Below, piece by piece: positions 1 to 8,485 of a DNA stretch of 48,475 nucleotides. The translations under genes were made by a program, and so were the position numbers. The stretch spans positions 1 through 48,475 of the forward strand of contig CAISYZ010000145.1 of assembly GCA_903889895.1 (NCBI GenBank). The letters run 5' to 3'. The notes under the pieces are model-generated. The model did not search any database and was not told the DNA's origin. It saw only the letters and a list, made by a program, of their open reading frames with translations. The stretch is from an uncultured Verrucomicrobia subdivision 3 bacterium. Lineage in GTDB: Bacteria > Verrucomicrobiota > Verrucomicrobiia > Limisphaerales > UBA11358. The stretch's first letter is position 1. Each line of letters starts with the position of its first letter.

Positions 1-2
1 AA

Positions 3-338
3 TGGCCGCGTGTGAATTGTCCCGACCCGGACAAAGCGCCGATTCCCGTCCTTACCAGCCTGCTGCTTTACGATCCGTTCGTCCCGTTTAGCATCGTGCC
101 GCTGGCTGTCGTCCAGGCGACGTGCGAAATGGCGCGGGAACTTTTGGTTGCCGACCGCACGGCATCGCCGCCGGGAGAAGGTCTGAAATCTTACGCCGAT
201 ACCACCGCCGGCAAGACGACGGTGTATGACAAAACAGACACGCGCCCGGTCATCTCGCCCGTCGCGCAAGCGATGCTGATTAAATTCGGTTCGTTGTTGA
301 AAAGCAGAAGCGGCGCGGTTAAGTTAGTTCGGGCGTAG
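3..338 (+). CDS. Phage head-tail/DnaT-like protein, 5' partial
   Basis: The frame is open from the window edge (W-P-R-V-N-C-P-D), and the first possible start inside, GTG at 12, is probably not the real one. The visible residues resemble phage proteins annotated as DnaT-like ssDNA-binding or head-completion proteins: a WPR motif, an aspartate-rich turn, a helix of the type 'VPLAVVQATCEMARELL', then 'EGLKSYA' and a short C-terminal helix (VAQAMLIKFGSLL). Such proteins sit among phage head-tail joining genes. Nothing else phage-like follows before the tRNA-Ser fragment at 535-558, so this is probably the last gene of a prophage or prophage remnant entering from the left. Family assignment is by motif memory only. 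Confidence 0.5.
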   Translation, partial: WPRVNCPDPDKAPIPVLTSLLLYDPFVPFSIVPLAVVQATCEMARELLVADRTASPPGEGLKSYADTTAGKTTVYDKTDTRPVISPVAQAMLIKFGSLLKSRSGAVKLVRA

Positions 339-534
339 GTTCTGGGAAATTGGAAATGCAAATTCCAGTTCGGGAATGTTGAGGAAAAAAGAAAGTTCCT
401 GACAAATCCAGACAAAAGAATTTCGTTTCGGGAGTGGAAGCGTTCGTGTCTCTAAAAATGATAAAACGAATAATCGTCAACATTGACGGGCTTTAAGTGA
501 ATGTTCACGAAAGTTCAAGAAATCATTGAAGTAG

Positions 535-558
535 ATTCGAATCCCCCTCTCTCCGCCA
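535..558 (+). other. tRNA-Ser 3' fragment (probable att site)
   Basis: The sequence TTCGAATCCCCCTCTCTCC followed by G-CCA is the T-loop, 3' T-stem, 3' acceptor strand and CCA of a tRNA-Ser. The bases just upstream (GTAGA) do not pair with the CCCCC of the T-stem, and no D or anticodon arm lies upstream, so this is not a complete tRNA. A displaced tRNA 3' end next to a phage gene is the classic signature of an attachment site of an element integrated into tRNA-Ser. The intact tRNA would lie outside the window, to the left. Confidence 0.65.
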
Positions 559-937
559 TTCCAATTTTTGACGAATTTCGCCGCCAGCGGCGATTTTCGT
601 TATGGGAGCAGAATTGAATTCGGCCAATAGATTCCACGGTTTTTTGAACTCCACCGCCAACGATTTATCCGCCATCTGGAAGTTCGAACTGTTTTTTTTT
701 TGAGAAAATCGCGTTTCTTCTCCTGATTTCCTTCGGCGAGCAAAAAAGTGGCGTCTTAAGCCTCTAAATTGAACCTGATGGCCGGTTCGAACCGATTCTG
801 GCGGTTGTGTTCAAACCCCTCCAATTTGCCTTTCAATTCCGCTTTCTGATTCACCAACGCACATTTCTTTGAAATGTATTCGGATTCGCTGATCTGCTCA
901 TTTACCGACGGAGAACACCCTTACGGACGCGGCCCAG
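559..937. other. Gene-poor spacer
   Basis: No convincing coding region, RNA gene or repeat is visible between the tRNA-Ser fragment and the coding fragment at 938. The stretch includes a T10 run near 692-701. It probably represents the junction between an old integrated element and the pyrH region. Confidence 0.4.
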
Positions 938-2001
<1,064 letters not shown>

Positions 2002-2081
2002 AGTAGCAGATGGCAGATGGAAAATGGGGAGGTTGCGCGCCGCCCCAATCCCATGTCCTAACACCTACTCCTAAATCTGTC

Positions 2082-2933
2082 ATGCCTGAACTTCCCGAAG
2101 TCGAGGTGCTCGCGCGGCATCTGCGTCCGCTGCTCGCGGGGAAAACCATTCGTGAGGTTCAGGTGCGGCGGCCAAAGGTTTTGTGGCCGACCACGCCCGC
2201 GCAGTTCAAGGCAAAACTCACCGGAGCAAAGTTTCTTGGTTTGGCGCGGCGCGGGAAATACTTGCTGTTTGAATTGCGCCTGCCCGACGCGCAGAAAAAC
2301 TTTTTCCTGCTCGGCCATCTCGGCATGACGGGCCGGATGTATCTTGCGCCGAAGCGCGACCCGCTGCCGAAACACGCGGCGGTGGTGCTGCACCTGGGCG
2401 CAAAAAACTTCATCTACGAGGACACGCGGTATTTTGGGCGGCTGACGCTGAAACTTTCCGCGGCGGAAAAATTGGGGCCGGAACCGTGGGACAAAAACTT
2501 CACGGGGGAAGTTTTTTTAAAGCGGCTAAAAACCTCGCGGCAACCGGTGAAGGTGAAGCTGCTCAATCAGGCGCTCGTCGCCGGCGTCGGCAACATCTAC
2601 GCCAGCGAGGCGCTGTTCCGCGCGGGCATTTCCCCGCGCCAGCCGGCGAATCGCCTCACCGGCGCCCAAGCGCAACGGCTCTGGCTCGCCGTGCGTGAGG
2701 TGTTGCAGGCCGCGATTGATTGCGGTAGCACGATTCCGCTCAACTTCAGCGCCCGCAAGTCCGACGGGTTGTTTTACTATGGTCGCGCCGCGGGTGTGCC
2801 AGATTATTACACCGAACGGCTGCGGGTTTATGATCGCGCCGGCCAGCCCTGCGAAAAGTGTGCGACGCCCATCCGGCGCATCGTGCAGGCTGCCCGCAGC
2901 ACATTTTTCTGCCCGCATTGTCAAAAAGACTGA
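2082..2933 (+). CDS. mutM: Formamidopyrimidine-DNA glycosylase
   Basis: This is a bifunctional DNA glycosylase/AP lyase that removes 8-oxoguanine and formamidopyrimidines in base-excision repair. The ATG at 2082 gives MPELPEVEV, placing the catalytic proline directly after the initiator methionine and the conserved glutamate next, which fixes the start. Further landmarks are HLGMTGRM, YEDTRYFGRL, the helix-two-turn-helix with NIYASEALFRAGISP, and the C-terminal zinc finger C-x2-C...C-x2-C (CEKC and CPHC). It has 283 residues, normal for the family. It reads on from pyrH and ends about 50 bp before tRNA-Asn. Confidence 0.96.
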   Translation: MPELPEVEVLARHLRPLLAGKTIREVQVRRPKVLWPTTPAQFKAKLTGAKFLGLARRGKYLLFELRLPDAQKNFFLLGHLGMTGRMYLAPKRDPLPKHAAVVLHLGAKNFIYEDTRYFGRLTLKLSAAEKLGPEPWDKNFTGEVFLKRLKTSRQPVKVKLLNQALVAGVGNIYASEALFRAGISPRQPANRLTGAQAQRLWLAVREVLQAAIDCGSTIPLNFSARKSDGLFYYGRAAGVPDYYTERLRVYDRAGQPCEKCATPIRRIVQAARSTFFCPHCQKD

Positions 2934-2985
2934 CGAAAGAATTGACGAATGCGCAGGGGTCTGTAAATTATTCGTCCCTTTGCGT

Positions 2986-3060
2986 TCCAGAGTAGCTCAA
3001 TGGTAGAGCACGCGGCTGTTAACCGTGTGGTTGAAGGTTCGAGTCCTTCCTCTGGAGCCA
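2986..3060 (+). tRNA. tRNA-Asn (GTT)
   Basis: This is a complete cloverleaf of 75 nt including an encoded CCA. The acceptor stem pairs TCCAGAG with CTCTGGA, the D-arm contains AGCTCAATGGTAGAGC, the anticodon loop is CTGTTAA with anticodon GTT, and the T-loop is TTCGAGT. Its 3' 25 nt are repeated at 20014-20038, so it is the integration target of the element to its right and remains intact because the element carries a copy of the tRNA end. Confidence 0.96.
3036..3060 (+). repeat. attL: 25-bp direct repeat in tRNA-Asn
   Basis: The last 25 nt of tRNA-Asn (T-stem to CCA) recur exactly at 20014-20038. The pair brackets a segment of about 17 kb that begins with an integrase gene, the usual layout of a tRNA-integrated island. 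Sequence beyond each copy is also related (see the integrase pseudogene at 20224), so two elements have used the site. Confidence 0.9.
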
Positions 3061-3120
3061 TTTTCAAAACCTTGTATTTCCAAGGGGTTTTGAACGGCGG
3101 GAAGGCAGATTGAGGGCGGA

Positions 3121-3139
3121 TGTCAGTGAAAATGTCAGT
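3121..3139. promoter_or_regulatory. Probable integrase arm-type binding repeats, left
   Basis: Two copies of TGTCAGT start 12 nt apart (3121 and 3133), about 60 bp inside attL. The same pair with the same 12-nt spacing occurs near the right end (19902 and 19914). A variant pair (TGTCAGC/AGTCAGC at 20100 and 20112) lies 61 bp beyond the right att copy. Paired short direct repeats flanking the core are typical arm-type sites of tyrosine recombinases. Their role is inferred. Confidence 0.5.
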
Positions 3140-3258
3140 GAAAAACGGGTTGTTGCGCTGCTCTGTCACCAATCGCGCATACTGCCGCTGACTCGCCCAC
3201 TGCTCGCAAACGCGACTTCGCAACTTCTGGTATTCTGGTTTCTACAACTAAAAATACC

Positions 3259-4341
3259 ATGAATAGCCCATATATCATATTCCAAAGGCGCGGACGCAAG
3301 AACTTCCTCATCGAGGACACGCGCACCGGTTTGCAGAAAAGCCTTAAAACCAGTGACCGGCGTGAAGCGGAAAAGCTTCTGGCGGCCAAAAATCAAGCGC
3401 AGGAAAACCCCGCGCTGAACATTGCGCTGGCCAAGGCATATATTTCCCAGTCCAACCCCCTGATGGCAACCCGAACGTGGCAGGATGCCATGTCGGAATT
3501 GAGTTCGCACGGAGCGGAGGACAGCCAAGCCCGTTACGCGCGTGAATTCAAATCTTCGGCGTATGCCATAATCCGCAACAAGCCAATTATTGAAACTACG
3601 AGTGATGATTTGAAGGCCGTGTTGAAACGGGGCGGGGCGGCGACAAACACCTTTTTGCGTCCTCTCCACAATCTCGTGGTTGGAAACCAGTGGGTGTCCA
3701 TGCCGATTCTGACCTCAAAGCAGTGGCCAGAATCATCCAAAAAGCCGAAACGCGGCATTACCACTGAAGAACAAGGTAAAATTCTCGCAGCGGAGCAAAA
3801 TGAAGAACGGCGCAATTATTATGAACTCCTCTGGTTGGTCGGTGCGGCACAGACAGACGGCGCAATGCTGACGGCAGAAAATATTGATTGGAATAATCAT
3901 GTTTTATCGTATAAACGGCGCAAAACACGCGTCTGGGCGCACCTGAGAATTGGCGAGTCTTTGGAAGAATTACTCAAACGACTCCCTCAGCAGGGCTTTC
4001 TGTTTCCAAAGATTTCTCAATCTAATCCCAGTGCCCGCGCGGCTGAATTTTGCCGCCGTCGCCGCCTTCTTGGATTGGAGGGCATCTCCCTTCATAGCTA
4101 TCGTTACGGCTGGGCAGAACGCGCCTATGCCAGCGGATACGACGAGCGGTATGCGAAAGCTGCGCTGGGACACAAGAGCAGTGCCGTCCATCATGTTTAT
4201 GCAAAAAGTGCCATTGTTGTGTGTCCACCGCTGGAAAACACACCGGCGACCATCAAACTACCCGAATCGCGGGTGAATAAAGCCAATCGCGGGACGACAT
4301 GGATGCCAGCACCGGAAATTCCCGAAGCATTTGCGGCGTGA
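3259..4341 (+). CDS. Tyrosine recombinase/integrase of the tRNA-Asn element
   Basis: This 360-residue protein is the likely enzyme for site-specific integration and excision at the tRNA-Asn 3' end, next to which it is encoded and from which it is transcribed away. The catalytic domain occupies roughly residues 165-320. It has a beta-hairpin lysine (YKRR, about 219), H-S-Y-R at 279-282 (HxxR), LGH at 303-305 and the nucleophile Tyr314 (HHVYAKS). The first catalytic arginine, expected in a 'TGxRxxE' context, is absent: the aligned segment is VGAAQTDGAML (194-204), with Ala or Gln in its place. The N-terminal 100 residues contain an Arg/Lys-rich arm-binding type region. A decayed relative lies at 20224-20522. 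Confidence 0.88.
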   Translation: MNSPYIIFQRRGRKNFLIEDTRTGLQKSLKTSDRREAEKLLAAKNQAQENPALNIALAKAYISQSNPLMATRTWQDAMSELSSHGAEDSQARYAREFKSSAYAIIRNKPIIETTSDDLKAVLKRGGAATNTFLRPLHNLVVGNQWVSMPILTSKQWPESSKKPKRGITTEEQGKILAAEQNEERRNYYELLWLVGAAQTDGAMLTAENIDWNNHVLSYKRRKTRVWAHLRIGESLEELLKRLPQQGFLFPKISQSNPSARAAEFCRRRRLLGLEGISLHSYRYGWAERAYASGYDERYAKAALGHKSSAVHHVYAKSAIVVCPPLENTPATIKLPESRVNKANRGTTWMPAPEIPEAFAA

Positions 4342-4462
4342 CCTAAAAAAATCGCAGCCCGAAGCTCAAAAACATACGACATTTCATAAAATGAATTCCC
4401 GCGCACAGTATGACGCATTCGCAAGCTTATGAGTATCTGTTAGATGCAAAAAACTGGCATAC

Positions 4463-4490
4463 TTGACAAAAGTGTATCGTGTTGTATCAT
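4463..4490 (+). promoter_or_regulatory. Sigma70-like promoter
   Basis: TTGACA (4463-4468), a 16-bp spacer and TATCAT (4485-4490) lie in an AT-rich gap downstream of the integrase. A second possible promoter, TTGCAT (4509-4514) with 16 bp to TATGAT (4531-4536), follows at once. No open reading frame begins soon after either, so they probably drive the RNA candidate below. Confidence 0.5.
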
Positions 4491-4496
4491 TAAATC

Positions 4497-4727
4497 TAAT
4501 TAAATGTCTTGCATTTGCAGTGAATTGTGATATGATGAGCCCAGTTCCTTGATAATCTGTGAGGCATTCAGCATAGCGGCCCAACCGGGGTTGCTTAACA
4601 ACCGTTCTCAAACCAAAGAGAGATGCGGTGCGTAGTCCGCGATTTTCGCTGGCTCGATGTAATGAATATGGTCTTCTAGGTGAACTGTTTAGAAGTCCGC
4701 GCAATCAACAAGTTAGCGCGGTTTTTT
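4497..4727 (+). ncRNA. Candidate structured RNA with promoter and terminator
   Basis: The interval between the integrase and the Xis-like gene has a promoter at its left end and a Rho-independent terminator at its right (CCGCGC 4697-4702 pairing with GCGCGG 4716-4721, then T6). Between them are several short hairpins: GGTTG-CTTAA-CAACC, GCGG-TGCGTAGT-CCGC, and CTTCTA...TAGAAG. No plausible protein is encoded. It could be a regulatory RNA of the element, or simply a long leader plus terminator. The family is not recognised. Confidence 0.4.
4697..4727 (+). terminator. Rho-independent terminator
   Basis: A six-bp GC-only stem (CCGCGC/GCGCGG) with a 13-nt loop is followed directly by six T residues. 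It closes the RNA candidate upstream of the Xis-like gene at 4800. Confidence 0.6.
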
Positions 4728-4799
4728 ATTTCCCGCATTTCTGTGTGCTTCGTGGTTTGTAAAAGGGCTAAACAATAAAACTGTATACACTAAACTTAT

Positions 4800-5225
4800 A
4801 TGTCTACTAAACTAACTGCATTCGGCACCGGCGGAAATTTCCCGACCGGTGATATATTCTGGGTGACGCCAATGGCACTCCCAGCGCGATGCGACGCCGC
4901 GCAGGCCGCAAAAATTCTTGGGTTTCAGGAACACGATATACCCATCCTCCTGAAAAACGGACTTCTGAAACCACTCGCCAAGCCTGTTCCCAACGCGGTG
5001 AAGTATTTTCACACCGACAGGCTCTTGGAAATGGCAAGAGACGGTGCATTCTTAAGCAAAGCCACTCAGGCAACTTACGACTATTGGAAGTTTAAAACAG
5101 AACGTAAGACCAGCCACGGCGTCACCAAGGGCAAGAGCACAAAAGTCTATCTCGAATACAAGCAGTCGCCCATTGACATACACGCCGAGGTCACGCCGGA
5201 GGAATTGGTGATGGCCGAAAGGTAA
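4800..5225 (+). CDS. Xis-like / helix-turn-helix DNA-binding protein
   Basis: This 141-residue protein has a segment (about 28-75) that reads like an excisionase/MerR-type winged helix: 'RCDAAQAAKILGFQEHDIPI' followed by 'LLKNGLLKPLAKP' and 'VKYFHTDRLLEMA'. Such small proteins act as recombination directionality factors or repressors. It lies about 450 bp downstream of the integrase on the same strand and 6 bp before the next small ORF, suggesting an early operon of the element. A start at the methionine just before ALPARCDAAQAA (residue 26) is possible. Function is inferred from motif and position. Confidence 0.65.
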   Translation: MSTKLTAFGTGGNFPTGDIFWVTPMALPARCDAAQAAKILGFQEHDIPILLKNGLLKPLAKPVPNAVKYFHTDRLLEMARDGAFLSKATQATYDYWKFKTERKTSHGVTKGKSTKVYLEYKQSPIDIHAEVTPEELVMAER

Positions 5226-5231
5226 AATAAA

Positions 5232-5435
5232 ATGAACACGATTTCATCCACAGGGCGGAGCTATGCCCACAACGCAAATGCCAGTCGGCCAGACACCACC
5301 GGCACCCGGTCTCTTTCCGGCTGGCCGGTCTCACCCGGATTGGTCTGGATTCAAGCGCGGGAGCCCCAGTTCGCCCGGAAGCTGGCGCGGCGGGCGGACA
5401 ACCAGTTTAAAATAATACACATCACAATCTTATGA
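5232..5435 (+). CDS. Small hypothetical protein
   Basis: A 67-residue ORF begins 6 bp after the Xis-like gene, and its stop overlaps the next gene's start (ATGA at 5432), the arrangement of translationally coupled genes. The sequence is rich in Ser, Thr and Arg, with a mid-section 'VWIQAREPQFARKLARRADN' that looks like the start of a known mobile-element protein type whose remainder is missing. It could be a truncated remnant that keeps only its coupling role. No function is recognised. Confidence 0.4.
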   Translation: MNTISSTGRSYAHNANASRPDTTGTRSLSGWPVSPGLVWIQAREPQFARKLARRADNQFKIIHITIL

Positions 5436-6658
5436 AAAAAAACAAGCTCAAATGCTCATGCCCGTTTTTCGCCGCATTGCGCTCGCCCGAATCAATGGAA
5501 CTATTAGCCGCCAACAAGAACGCCTTCATCCTGCTTTATGTCATTGCTTGGCGTGCCCGTAGAACAAATGCTTTTAACCAGCACAATCTCATAATCAGAG
5601 AAGCATTCCTTGGCGATTTTAAGGACTGCGGGTTGACGGAGAGTGAATATCGAACAGCGAAGAAATATCTCGATAAACACCAGTTCGCGACGTTCAGACC
5701 GACGAGCAAGGGAACAATAGCAACCTTAATAAACAAAGGTGTTTTTGATGTGAACCTTGAGGATGACGACGACCAAAGCGACGAACAGACGACAGCCACC
5801 CAACGGCCAGACAACGTCCAAGTTGACGGACAGATGACGACTAACAAGAATGGGAAGAATGTAAACAAAGAAAATAATGCACAAGAATGTGTTGCGGAGT
5901 GTGTGTCTATTGGTATTGAAAAGAATCCACCAGTGGTTGTGGATGATGAGTATGGAGCATCTTCTATCGAGTCCCTCCTTGAAGATGCGTCCCCATCTTC
6001 CGATGAAAACAACCATGGTTGGAAATTATCGTCTGACAATATTGCCGCCCCTTATCGGTTGGTTGATGCTTTAACGGGAAGGCTTAAACTCAATAATTCT
6101 TCTGTGGATGACTTGCGACAGAAGTTTACCGAAGCCGAGATGGCTATGTTTAAACAATATCGCGGGTTGAAAACCAAAACGCCTCACATCCGCAAAACTC
6201 TGGCAGACGGATTTAATCGAATTATCGGCGAGAACACAGACCGATATAGCAAACTAAAACCCGTAGTTGACCCTGTGATTGCCAATTTAATCACATCCCA
6301 ACATGGATGGGACGAAATTAACCGAAAACTGATAGAACACCAGTTTGCAAATACTCTTGGAAACAACCAAGATGTTACTAGAAAAGCAGCTAATATCACG
6401 TCCGGGATGATTTTTGAAAAATTCCCCAAACAAACAAATCGGGTTTCAGCCATTGCCGAAATTGAACGCTTGATGCGAGTTTTTGAACCGTCATACCTGT
6501 TCAACCGCACCTCAGAATTTAAGGAATTCATTGGTCAGGGCACTAGATTCGTTCCACCCCCAGACAAGTGGTATAAGGAAGAGAACTTTAATGTCCCACA
6601 GTTTTGCGAAAACTGGAAAGACCCAGACAGTGCCAAACCATCTTCCAGAGCCTCCTAG
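5432..6658 (+). CDS. Replication-type winged-helix protein (phage replisome organiser-like)
   Basis: This 408-residue protein has an N-terminal domain (about 15-110) that follows the pattern of phage/plasmid replication proteins: 'LLAANKNAFILLYVIAWRAR', then 'EAFLGDFKDCGLTESEYRTA' and 'KKYLDKHQFATFRPTSKGTI'. This resembles the winged-helix N-terminus of DnaD-like or replisome-organiser proteins. A low-complexity acidic/Gln/Asn linker (110-185) follows, then a mostly helical C-terminal half without a recognised fold. It probably binds DNA and may control replication or maintenance of the element. It is coupled to the preceding ORF by a 4-bp overlap. The assignment is by pattern, not by alignment. 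Confidence 0.6.
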   Translation: MKKNKLKCSCPFFAALRSPESMELLAANKNAFILLYVIAWRARRTNAFNQHNLIIREAFLGDFKDCGLTESEYRTAKKYLDKHQFATFRPTSKGTIATLINKGVFDVNLEDDDDQSDEQTTATQRPDNVQVDGQMTTNKNGKNVNKENNAQECVAECVSIGIEKNPPVVVDDEYGASSIESLLEDASPSSDENNHGWKLSSDNIAAPYRLVDALTGRLKLNNSSVDDLRQKFTEAEMAMFKQYRGLKTKTPHIRKTLADGFNRIIGENTDRYSKLKPVVDPVIANLITSQHGWDEINRKLIEHQFANTLGNNQDVTRKAANITSGMIFEKFPKQTNRVSAIAEIERLMRVFEPSYLFNRTSEFKEFIGQGTRFVPPPDKWYKEENFNVPQFCENWKDPDSAKPSSRAS

Positions 6659-7068
6659 CCCGCCTCCCGCCGGGGTTTACGCGCCGTGTGCCCGCCGGGT
6701 TCGCCAAGATGCGCCAGAAACGCCAGATTGGTCAGATTGACCATCCCGGCCTTCGTGGACGACCTCCGAGTGGCTGGACGAACACGGGGACTGGTGGTGG
6801 TTCGCCGTGGGTCATTGGATGAAAAACGCCGTAATGGCCGTTCTGGAGCCGTTGGCGGCCATTCTGGTTTTTATTGGATGAATTTGATGAAGTTTTCAAT
6901 CCACCTTGATGACCATGCAGCCTTCACCCACAATCCCAGCTTCCATCCGGTTCTGACCGGGTTGTTGGGGATTGAGAGCCCGCTGGACGAGCACGAGACG
7001 CTTTGTGGGAGGAAACGCGGTAATAGAATTATCTTTTTGCAACAGGCAGTCTTTGTTTCAATGACCGC
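6659..7068. other. Intergenic with hairpin and possible gene remnant
   Basis: No complete gene is supported. One frame, without an ATG until late, reads SEWLDEHGDWWWFAVGHWMK and continues NAVMAVLEPLAAILVFIG before a stop near 6880; it looks like the end of a small membrane protein. An eight-bp stem AATGGCCG (6833-6840)/CGGCCATT (6856-6863) is followed by a T-rich tract and may be a terminator. Two ATTGGATGAA copies (6814 and 6873) flank it; their complement TTCATCCAAT recurs elsewhere in the element. Confidence 0.4.
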
Positions 7069-8019
7069 ATGAAAATCGCCAAATTGAACAAAGTCGAGTT
7101 GAGAAAATTATGGGAACATGAGGCGCACGATTTTACGAAGTGGCTGGCTGAACCAGAAAACTTGGAACAATTAAGCGATGAAATCGGGATTGGCATTGAA
7201 CTCATTCAAATGGAGGCGAACGTTGGGAGATACAACGTTGACATTCTTGCGCAGGAGGAAAATACGTCCAAGAAAATCATCATTGAAAATCAACTTGAAA
7301 CAACCAATCACGCCCATCTCGGCCAACTCATTACGTATGCAGCCGGACTAGAAGCGGAATACATCATTTGGCTAGTGCGCGAGGCTCGTGAGGAGCATCA
7401 ACAAGCCGTTGACTGGTTGAATGAACACACCGACGAAAAGCTCAATTTCTTCTTGGTTGTGGTGGAATTATGGCAAATCGGCAATTCAGATGTCGCCGTC
7501 AAGTTTTCTGTCGTAGTGCGACCAAATGACTGGAAAAAAACGGTAATGGTGGGTGGCGGCGATGGAGAACAAAGCGAAACAAAATTAATGCAACTTGATT
7601 TCTGGCAAAAACTGCGCGAATTCGGTTCGCATAATTTTCCAGAGCTAAAGTTCCGAACACCACGCGCTCAACATTGGTATGATGTTTCAATTGGTCGGTC
7701 AGATTGCCACGTGTGTTTGACCGTGTTGTCCCGTGAAAACAAGCTTGGTTGCGAATTATACATCAACAATTCAAAAGAATTATTTGCCGAGCTATTTCAA
7801 AAGAAAGACGCAATTGAAAAAAGTCTTGGGTTGGAGGGGAAAATTGAGTGGCAAGAATTACCCGATAGGAAAGCCAGCAGAATCCGCACATTTGCTCCGT
7901 TTGATTTGGATGACGAAAAATCTTTTGAAAAAGCGTTCCAGTGGCTTGGACAGACAACCATTAAGTTCAAAAAGACTTTTTCAAAAAATGGGAATCAAGC
8001 CGAGCCTCAATGCGAATGA
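7069..8019 (+). CDS. DUF4268 / PD-(D/E)XK nuclease-like protein
   Basis: This 316-residue protein has an N-terminal half of the DUF91/NucS-like restriction-endonuclease fold: Glu49, then YNVDIL with Asp58, then IIENQ (Glu73, Gln75), a D...ExQ/K active-site pattern, followed by GQLITYAAGLEAEYIIW. The C-terminal half (about 180-310) resembles DUF4268, with WYDVSIGRSD and CELYINN. Such proteins are common in defence and mobile islands, but their target is unknown. It is flanked by a broken DUF3800 gene, another mobile-element family. ATG 7069 gives MKIAKLNKVEL, matching the family's N-terminus. Confidence 0.75.
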   Translation: MKIAKLNKVELRKLWEHEAHDFTKWLAEPENLEQLSDEIGIGIELIQMEANVGRYNVDILAQEENTSKKIIIENQLETTNHAHLGQLITYAAGLEAEYIIWLVREAREEHQQAVDWLNEHTDEKLNFFLVVVELWQIGNSDVAVKFSVVVRPNDWKKTVMVGGGDGEQSETKLMQLDFWQKLREFGSHNFPELKFRTPRAQHWYDVSIGRSDCHVCLTVLSRENKLGCELYINNSKELFAELFQKKDAIEKSLGLEGKIEWQELPDRKASRIRTFAPFDLDDEKSFEKAFQWLGQTTIKFKKTFSKNGNQAEPQCE

Positions 8020-8048
8020 TAGTGGATGAGCGGAACCGATTCTATAAG

Positions 8049-8416
8049 ATGAGCAACTTGGTGATTTACGCAGATGAGTCTGGAACGCACGAAGGCAGCG
8101 AATATTGCAGGTGTGGCAACTAGCAGGCACACCCGTTCAGAGCGTCAGGTTTGTCTTTGATGATAGAAATAATGTTGAATGGAGGCAGGCCATAAAGAAA
8201 GAATTGGCTGATTATGCGAAATGGAAATGGCCATTGTTGCCGGTAGAATTCAAAACCAAAAAAAAGGCAATGCCAATTCAGGCCGCAGATATGTTGGTTT
8301 ACAGAAGTCACCAATTCACTGTTAATATGGGCAAAGGAAAAGTCTGGTTTTCGACCCATGCCCCCCATTATATTTTACCAACCGATTGGAATTGCTTTTT
8401 ACCAATGAGTTGGTAA
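8049..8416 (+). pseudogene. DUF3800 protein, internally deleted
   Basis: Reading from ATG 8049 gives MSNLVIYADESGTHEGSEYC, the typical DUF3800 N-terminus (YxDESG), but a stop is reached after 24 residues. A C-terminal DUF3800 portion continues in another frame from about 8105: SVRFVFDDRNNVEWRQAIKK, then VEFKTKKKAMPIQAADMLVY, with the characteristic late 'QaAD' motif. The middle of the family, at least 100 residues, is missing, so a deletion fused the two ends out of frame. Intact DUF3800 proteins have an RNase H-like fold and occur widely in mobile and defence loci. The C-terminal part could still be translated as 103 residues. Confidence 0.7.
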
Positions 8417-8485
8417 AAGGAATTTGAAATCATTCAAACGAAGATTTTGGCAAGCGGGCCAAAATTAGAACTGGGAACAAATAAT

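Noticed and set aside
4384..4704. 106-residue minus-strand ORF in the int-xis gap
   Set aside because: It crosses a promoter and hairpins on the other strand and has no protein-like features.
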